Shown piece after piece: positions 58,836-64,000 of a DNA stretch of 64,000 nucleotides. The notes beneath the pieces were generated by a model. It had not been told where the DNA came from. It made no database searches and saw nothing but the letters and a program-made list of their open reading frames with translations. Source of the DNA: Castanea sativa (Eukaryota; Streptophyta; Magnoliopsida; Fagales; Fagaceae); contig NC_134015.1 of NCBI RefSeq assembly GCF_040712315.1, positions 22,445,614 to 22,509,613 on the forward strand. Reading direction: 5' to 3'. The number at the start of each line of letters is the position of its first letter. The stretch's first letter is position 1. Position numbers and translations under genes: made by a program.

Positions 58836-59554
58836 CTATTTACCACCAGTTAGTCTTGCAATGATTTCCTCTTGGTGTTTTTCAAAAAAAGTTCTTTGAA
58901 TTTTGGTCATGCCACTTGTATCCATCATCATTATTTTTTGGTCCTCCTTTTCCATTTCAATATGAAGCCTTTCCTTTTCAATCCCAATTCTTTCATCCTC
59001 TTTAAGCATTTGAATCCGAAGTCTTTCCTTTTCAAACTAATTCTTTCTTTATCTACTCGAACCCTTTCCTTTTCAAGACCAATTTATTGTTCATCTACTC
59101 GAACCCTTTCCGCTTTGATTCAAAGAGCCTCTTTTTCTTGTTCATGTGCTTCTTCAATGTAGTGCAATTTAGCCATGGCCCCACAAAATTTACTTGTCTC
59201 CCTATTAATCGTAGACCATCGACTTTTTAGGGAGGAAGAAGAACACGTTGTTTCATTGGTATTGTGTTGGCAAAAGTATTGCCAAACTTTAGCAGTAAAT
59301 GTTTCTTGCTTTTGCTCATTACCACACTTAGGATCCACGCTAGTGTTAAGCCATGCCGAGACAAGGAGGACGTCTTCCTCCACACTAAAGTTTCCACCCC
59401 GTGTTGCTGTCTTGGGGGTGACAATTTCATGTTCTGGGGAAGAATCTTCAATAGGCATTGGGGGATTTTGAGATTTTTCCAAAACTTGTGCCTCAAAGTT
59501 GGAATTAGATTGTAAGATATTAGCATATAGGGATATGTTATGTTGTGAATCCAT
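58836..59554 (-). pseudogene. Harbinger ORF1, Myb/SANT-like DNA-binding protein
   Basis: Start chosen at MDSQHNISLY (59554), the usual beginning of the family; an in-frame Met 15 codons upstream is also possible. The GGNFSVEEDVLLVSAWLNTS block with Trp and the later SRWSTINRETSKFCG block mark the Myb-like domain. A Glu-rich region ends in a stop at about 59120. Beyond it, repeated EKERVRVDKERI-type coiled coil, with two further stops and a shift, leads to QRTFFEKHQEEIIARL and a TAG at 58836. In this superfamily ORF1 binds element ends and aids nuclear import of the transposase. Confidence 0.8.
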
Positions 59555-59599
59555 CCCTTTTAAAATAGGTAATGTAAACAAATTAGTAGCTATTCCCAA

Positions 59600-60289
59600 A
59601 ATTGAGAAATTGACATAGACACTGTGATTACATCTTCAATTGGACCCTATACTATATGACAAACATAAAGTTGATATTATGCAGAAACTTTTAATTTTCT
59701 TTACATATCCAATGATTTGTCCCGACTGCATGATTAGTATCCCTATAGATCATCAAGGGGATTCCAACTTACAAGGGGTGTTAGGATATTCAAATTACAT
59801 GGAGCGTATGTAATATCTTTGGCAGCAATTTGGTGACTATATACAGGATATTGAAAAGAAAGCTAATTACAGAGCTATTAAAAAGAAAACTATTGAAAAG
59901 AGAGGAAGAAGAAAATAACAGATGGAGCTACTCAAAATTCATTTGAGACATATAACAAAAAAATAACAAAGGAGGAAGAAAATAACATACCTCTGTATCA
60001 AAAGCCCAATCAAGCTGGAGCTGAGAAACCACCCACCGATGACCCAAACGGTTAGAGAAAGAACCCACCGATTCTTCACCGATTCGAACAACCACCAATT
60101 CAACACCAATTCATCACCGATTCAAACAACCAAATAGCCACCAATTCAAATAGACAAACACAACCACCGATTCAAACAAAAACCAACAGCAGCCTTTACC
60201 TATCTAGCCACCGATTCAAACAAACACCAACAACCATCACCGAAACCATAAACCCAAACGAAACCACAAAGCCAGAAACGACCAAATGC
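59600..60289. other. Harbinger 5' region with CACCGATTCAAACAA repeats
   Basis: About eight imperfect copies of CACC.ATTCAAACAA between 60055 and 60230. Otherwise non-coding. Confidence 0.65.
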
Positions 60290-60730
60290 ATGCTCCACCA
60301 AGAAACCCAAAAGTTCCAAACGAAACCCAAAATTAAACCAACCAACAAACCCTTGAATCTTCAGTTTGAGAATAGAGCAATACAGTGAAGAGGGCAAAAA
60401 ACACCAACTTGTTCCATCACCGATCCAACCACCGAGAAACTACAAACCTAGAAACGAGAGGAAGCGCACTCCACCGAGAAACTCACAAATTCCAAACGAA
60501 ACCCAAAATTAAACCAACAACCCTTGAATCTTCAGTTAGGGAATAGAGCAATATAGTGAAGAGGAAAAAAAACACCAACTTGTTCCATCACCGATCCAAC
60601 CAACGAGAAACTACAAACCCAAAAACGAGAGGAAGCGCGCTCCACCGAGAAACCCACAAATTCCAAATGAAACCCAAAATTAAACCAACAGCCCTTGAAT
60701 CTTCAGTTTGGGGATAGAGTAATATGGTGA
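60290..60730. repeat. 171-bp tandem repeat, about 2.6 copies
   Basis: CCTTGAATCTTCAGTT recurs at 60351, 60522 and 60693, exactly 171 bp apart, together with CTCCACCGAGAAAC, CCAAAATTAAACCAAC and ACCAACTTGTTCCATCACCG. Lies in the leader region of the Harbinger ORFs. Confidence 0.88.
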
Positions 60731-61377
60731 TTGGAGCGATTGAAGAGGAAAAAAAAGGAAGAGGGAAAGAGAGGGATTGGAGTGACGAGTAGTGGAGCTT
60801 TCGCAGTTGGCAGAGAGAGGGAGAAGAGTGACTGAAGAGAATGAGTGAGAATTGGAGTGTAGTCTGTACACTGTGTAGAGTGAATGAGGAGAGAGAGTGT
60901 AGATATTTTCTATTAAAATATTACTATTATTTTTACAACCAAGTGAACAGTAGGTTCTATATATACAACCCACTGTTCACAGGTTGCAAAAATTTTAAGA
61001 ACCCATACTCGGATGTTGGGCCATTTTTGAGGTTTTGGATGCAAAATAGCAATTGGGGGGGGTGTTCCCAATGCTAGTGCTCTGAGAGAGAAAGCCAGAA
61101 AGGAGAGAAACTGAAAAGATATTAAAGACCCACCATCAGTGGAAATGCAAAGAAACTGGTGTTGTTTTCTGAAGTTGATGAAGACAAGTGCACAGAACAC
61201 AGCCTCCTTCAAACCTTAATTTCAAAGTAAGCCAAGTAAATTTTTGTTAATGAGGAAGAGCAAAAAATTGAAACCACTTTTTGTCTCCTTTATTTTATGA
61301 GATAATTGTAAAAATAAATAAGTGCTTTTATTGTATAGATATCTTGATAATTGCTGTATTTGTATTTCTAAAGTGTT

Positions 61378-61514
61378 ATGCTCACAATATTTTCATAATG
61401 AATTTGTCATTTTGGATTTAAGTGGTGTGTAAAAAAGTAATATAAGTGGTGGTTTCAAATTAGAAGCAATAATAACTCATCACTTAAATTTATTGTGAAA
61501 AATGTTGTGGACAT
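61378..61514. mobile_element. short MITE, second copy of the 10757-10905 family
   Basis: Left end ATGCTCACAATATTTTCAT, right end, reverse complemented, ATGTCCACAACATTTTTCA; 137 bp, non-coding. Confidence 0.7.
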
Positions 61515-61569
61515 ATCATTTCATTTTTATTTCTAAAGAAAATTTAGAAAGGAAAATAATTTTAATAGC

Positions 61570-61706
61570 AAGATTGGGGGGCCGGGAGCTTATATTGGGA
61601 GATTGGTTTTATAGATTTCGGGATCTCATATATATAAATGATTTTTTGTTGTTGAAAAAAATTTGGGGGGGCCATGGCCCTCTTCGGCCCGGCTCCGCCA
61701 CTGCTT
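61570..61706. repeat. end fragment of a hAT-like repeat
   Basis: GGGGGGGCCATGGCCCTC...CGGCTCCGCCACTG matches the right-end form of hAT-like repeats in this window. No left partner identified. Confidence 0.4.
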
Positions 61707-61747
61707 AGGAATATATTGTACTTATCTATAACTACATTCTTATGCTT

Positions 61748-61848
<101 letters not shown>

Positions 61849-61872
61849 CACTTACCAAATCAAAGTTTGAAG

Positions 61873-62488
61873 CAAGGCTTTCAGACTCGGACAAGACCGG
61901 GAGGTCGGACCGTGAAAACTGGGAACCGGATGGAAAATTGATTTTTTAAGCATAGAGAACCGAGCATATGTGGCAATACCGTGAACCCCTAAAACCGTGG
62001 TTGAACACCTAAAACCGGGGTTGGACCGCACGGTCCAACTCCTTAGCAATTTAAAAAAAAAAAAAAAAAACAACTTAACACAATTTTATTCTACTAAATT
62101 AAATTATCCATCTCTTACAAGGAATAAAACAAAACTATAATTAAAATCCTTCAAAGATATTCAACTTTACTTCAAAAGTTAATCATAAATTTTAATGTTT
62201 TCATGGTTATTATATTATTTTATTAACTTTCTTATTTAATTATTAAATATATGTTTGAAAATTATTAAATTTCCCTCACATATATAGATATATTAGTCAA
62301 TTTTGCTAGTTTAATAAATTTAATATCTATATGTAGGCTTTAATTAATTATTAAATTAATTATGATGTCATCACGGTTCGACCCCGGTTCGACCTCAGTT
62401 CGACCTCGGTTCGACCTCAGTTCAACCTCAAAAATCTTGAACTTCTTCCTTTTACGGTTCAATGAACGGTCCGGGTCTAAAAACATTG
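61873..62488. mobile_element. 616-bp hAT element with perfect 8-bp target duplication
   Basis: Ends CAAGGCTTTCAGACTCGGAC and, reverse complemented, CAATGTTTTTAGACCCGGAC (14 of 20) flanked by GTTTGAAG on both sides (61865-61872 and 62489-62496). Subterminal GGTCGGACCG and CGGTTCGACC repeats (five GTTCGACCTC-type units at 62380-62430). No ORF. Inserted at the stop codon of the cysteine-rich gene. Confidence 0.9.
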
Positions 62489-62496
62489 GTTTGAAG

Positions 62497-62921
62497 TAGC
62501 CCTTGCATTCTTTGGGTAAAGGATTCTTAATATGCATTGTGTAACATTTATACATACAGTCTGAATATTCGAAGTCATCAGAAAATTTGTAATCACAAGA
62601 GCGTGCACACGTTATCATGTCCACAGCTGATGGATCTTTTAACTAAAGGGTCACAGGTGTGCAGGTTGTGAAAGCCCAAGCAATATATATTGCACACTCT
62701 ATTTTGTCAACTTTTTGTTCACAGCGTTTAAATTTTTTTATGAGGCAATCATGATATGGTTTTTGAATTTGATCAATTTTAGAGAGATAAGCAAATGGGA
62801 TTGAAAATGAAGACGGACGGAAAGAGGTAGAACCAAGATGATTGGCATGCACTTCAATAAGGAAAATGAAAATCAACTCCATCATTGCCACCATAAGTTT
62901 TATTATAAAATTCGTAGCCAT
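62497..62921 (-). pseudogene. secreted cysteine-rich protein, interrupted by a stop and a hAT insertion
   Basis: The minus frame from 62921 begins MATNFIIKLMVAMMELIFIF, a hydrophobic signal peptide likely cut near residue 26 (EVHA). The mature part has Cys at 59, 67, 76, 87, 105, 109, 122, 126 and 139, including two C-x3-C pairs (CARSC, CMYKC). Codon 93 is TAG; the same frame continues cleanly to ECKGYFK. Without the hAT element the next codons read Leu then TGA, so the ancestral protein had about 145 residues; with it, the frame runs on about 50 codons into transposon sequence. I do not recognise the family. The stop could be an error or a real nonsense mutation. No intron borders were seen around codon 93. 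Confidence 0.6.
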
Positions 62922-63417
62922 TTATTTTCACTCATTCAAGTGAAAACCTTTACATCTTATATACAGTTAATTGATTTCGCAGCTTTAAAATATGGACAAT
63001 TTAATCGATAAAATAATTTATTTTTAAAATATTTTTCTTTAAATAAGTGTTATTTAAAATATTTTATGTTAGTTGCAATGAAGTTTAAGAAAAGACTTTA
63101 GGCTAGGTCCAAAAGGTTTTGTAACAATTTCTATGTCAACATGCAATTTGTCACAAATGTCAAGTATACTAGTAGCACAACAATTGATTAAAAATGAACA
63201 TGAGACAAGGATCCAAAATAATACTCTATCATATTAAAGTACCTATTTTAAATGTTTTTAAAATGATGTTGGTATAAATAGGGTAAAAAAATAATCATAC
63301 TAGAGCATATGTACTTCAAATCATTCTGCTAGTTATTTATGAAAAGACATCATATATGATCAAAGTTAGTATGGAAGTTACTACTCATAAAATTTCATTT
63401 ACAAAGAAGAAAAAACA
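62922..63417. other. no gene seen
   Basis: AT-rich; would hold the promoter of the cysteine-rich gene (minus strand). No clear motif. Confidence 0.45.
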
Positions 63418-63664
63418 ATGTTAAAACTACAAAAATTTACACAACTTTTACCACAACTTGCCACATGGTAAGTTGTAAGTGATGAGAATGTGAATCCACA
63501 TGGATCTACCACTTTTTTCCCACCACTCAAAACTCGCCACATGGAGAGTTATGGCAAAAGTTGTATAAATTTTTGTGGACTCACCATTATTTCTTTACTA
63601 CTTACAACTCGTCTAATGGCAAGTTTATGAAAAAAGTTGTGAAGTTTTTGCTGTCTTAGCATTT
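63418..63664. mobile_element. MITE with long inverted ends
   Basis: Left AATGTTAAAACTACAAAAAT...CACAACTTGCC and the reverse complement of the right end AATGCTAAGACAGCAAAAAC...AAACTTGCC match over about 45 bp with scattered mismatches. The interior has further CACATGG-flanked inverted blocks. Non-coding. Confidence 0.7.
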
Positions 63665-64000
63665 TCCAACAAGAAAACTCAACAAATAATATGGATTCTT
63701 GAAAATTATGACAAGACATTTGAGTTGGAGCCAAAAGAATAAAGTAACTCAATTATGTTAAATGTTACGAATGAAATATATGTATTAATTCGACAATAAG
63801 TAAAGAATTGGGTTAAATGGTATGACATTTCCCTAAACATATTAGTTAGAAAGTTATTTAAAATAGTGAATTTTGATAGAGAAATATTTATTATAAATTA
63901 AGGGTTGTCCTTTCAAATCAATGTCCATTTGTCAGGATTTCAAGCTAACAAAGAGTTATTATGAATTGTATAAGTAATAATGCTAAGAACACAAAAACTT
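63665..64000. other. no gene seen
   Basis: AT-rich intergenic sequence to the window edge. Confidence 0.5.

Larger units (their letters stand above)
56022..61078 (-). mobile_element. PIF/Harbinger DNA transposon, about 5.06 kb
   Basis: ACTAGCATT at 56022 and its inverse AATGCTAGT at 61070-61078 form short perfect inverted ends. Inside, on the minus strand, lie a Myb/SANT-like ORF1 (59554-58836) and a DDE transposase (58395-57130), the standard two-gene set. I did not find the TTA/TAA duplication expected next to the ends, so the exact boundary may be a few bases off. Both genes carry disabling mutations. Tandem arrays sit near both ends (56391-56960 and 60290-60730). Confidence 0.75.

Overview
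This is a repeat-rich stretch of a plant nuclear genome. Spliced genes, LTR retrotransposons with plant tRNA-type primer sites, hAT, PIF/Harbinger and CACTA-type DNA elements, L1-type LINEs and dense AT-rich microsatellites all point to a flowering plant, most likely a woody eudicot. I favour a Fagaceae-like tree, but that last step is only an impression from repeat types. No RNA genes or CRISPR arrays were seen.

Only one gene looks intact: a four-exon PLAC8/PLANT CADMIUM RESISTANCE (PCR) family gene at 46657-49119 (+), predicted 238 aa. A second, broken copy lies at 14463-17345 (+), with a nonsense codon, a damaged splice donor, a 7-bp repeat expansion and a 595-bp hAT element inside exon 3. 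A third gene-like locus at about 62497-62921 (-) encodes a secreted, nine-cysteine protein; it has one in-frame stop, and a 616-bp hAT element landed just at its stop codon. Three consecutive exons of an NDUFAF5-type methyltransferase survive as a fragment at 40628-41126 (-).

Layout. 1-7.9 kb: decayed Ty3/gypsy Tat-lineage element on the minus strand (LTR, primer site, gag, protease, RT, two RNase H domains, integrase), running off the left edge. 7.9-9.9 kb: hAT element with a Tourist-like MITE inside. 10-14 kb: MITEs, a palindromic tandem repeat, a microsatellite-bearing repeat. 14.4-17.4 kb: PCR pseudogene. 17.9-22.4 kb: 3' part of a Sirevirus-type copia element with an env-like ORF and repeated polypurine tracts. 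22.4-25.7 kb: L1 LINE (-) interrupted by a repeat and a solo LTR. 25.9-29.6 kb: solo LTR split by a 3.3-kb hAT. 30.3-35.7 kb: complete non-autonomous Sirevirus-type element with perfect target duplication. 36.1-41.1 kb: CACTA-type subterminal repeats, minisatellites, a 2.4-kb solo LTR and the NDUFAF5 exons. 41.8-43.7 kb: solo LTR inside a related solo LTR. 43.7-45.7 kb: 1.9-kb LTR element with perfect target duplication. 46.6-49.2 kb: the intact PCR gene. 49.4-51.8 kb: LTR with primer site, then LINE ORF1 (-). 53-56 kb: tandem duplication and MITEs. 56.0-61.1 kb: PIF/Harbinger element with transposase and Myb-like ORF. 61.4-64 kb: MITEs, a (GA)n tract and the hAT-disrupted cysteine-rich gene.

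The genes do not form a pathway. The clearest history is insertion on insertion. Target-site duplications are perfect at three elements (copia-type at 30.3 kb, small LTR element at 43.7 kb, hAT at 61.9 kb), and perfect or one-mismatch at several solo LTRs. PCR(+) / Sirevirus LTR(+) / LINE ORF1(-) occurs twice in the same order, which may reflect an old segmental duplication.
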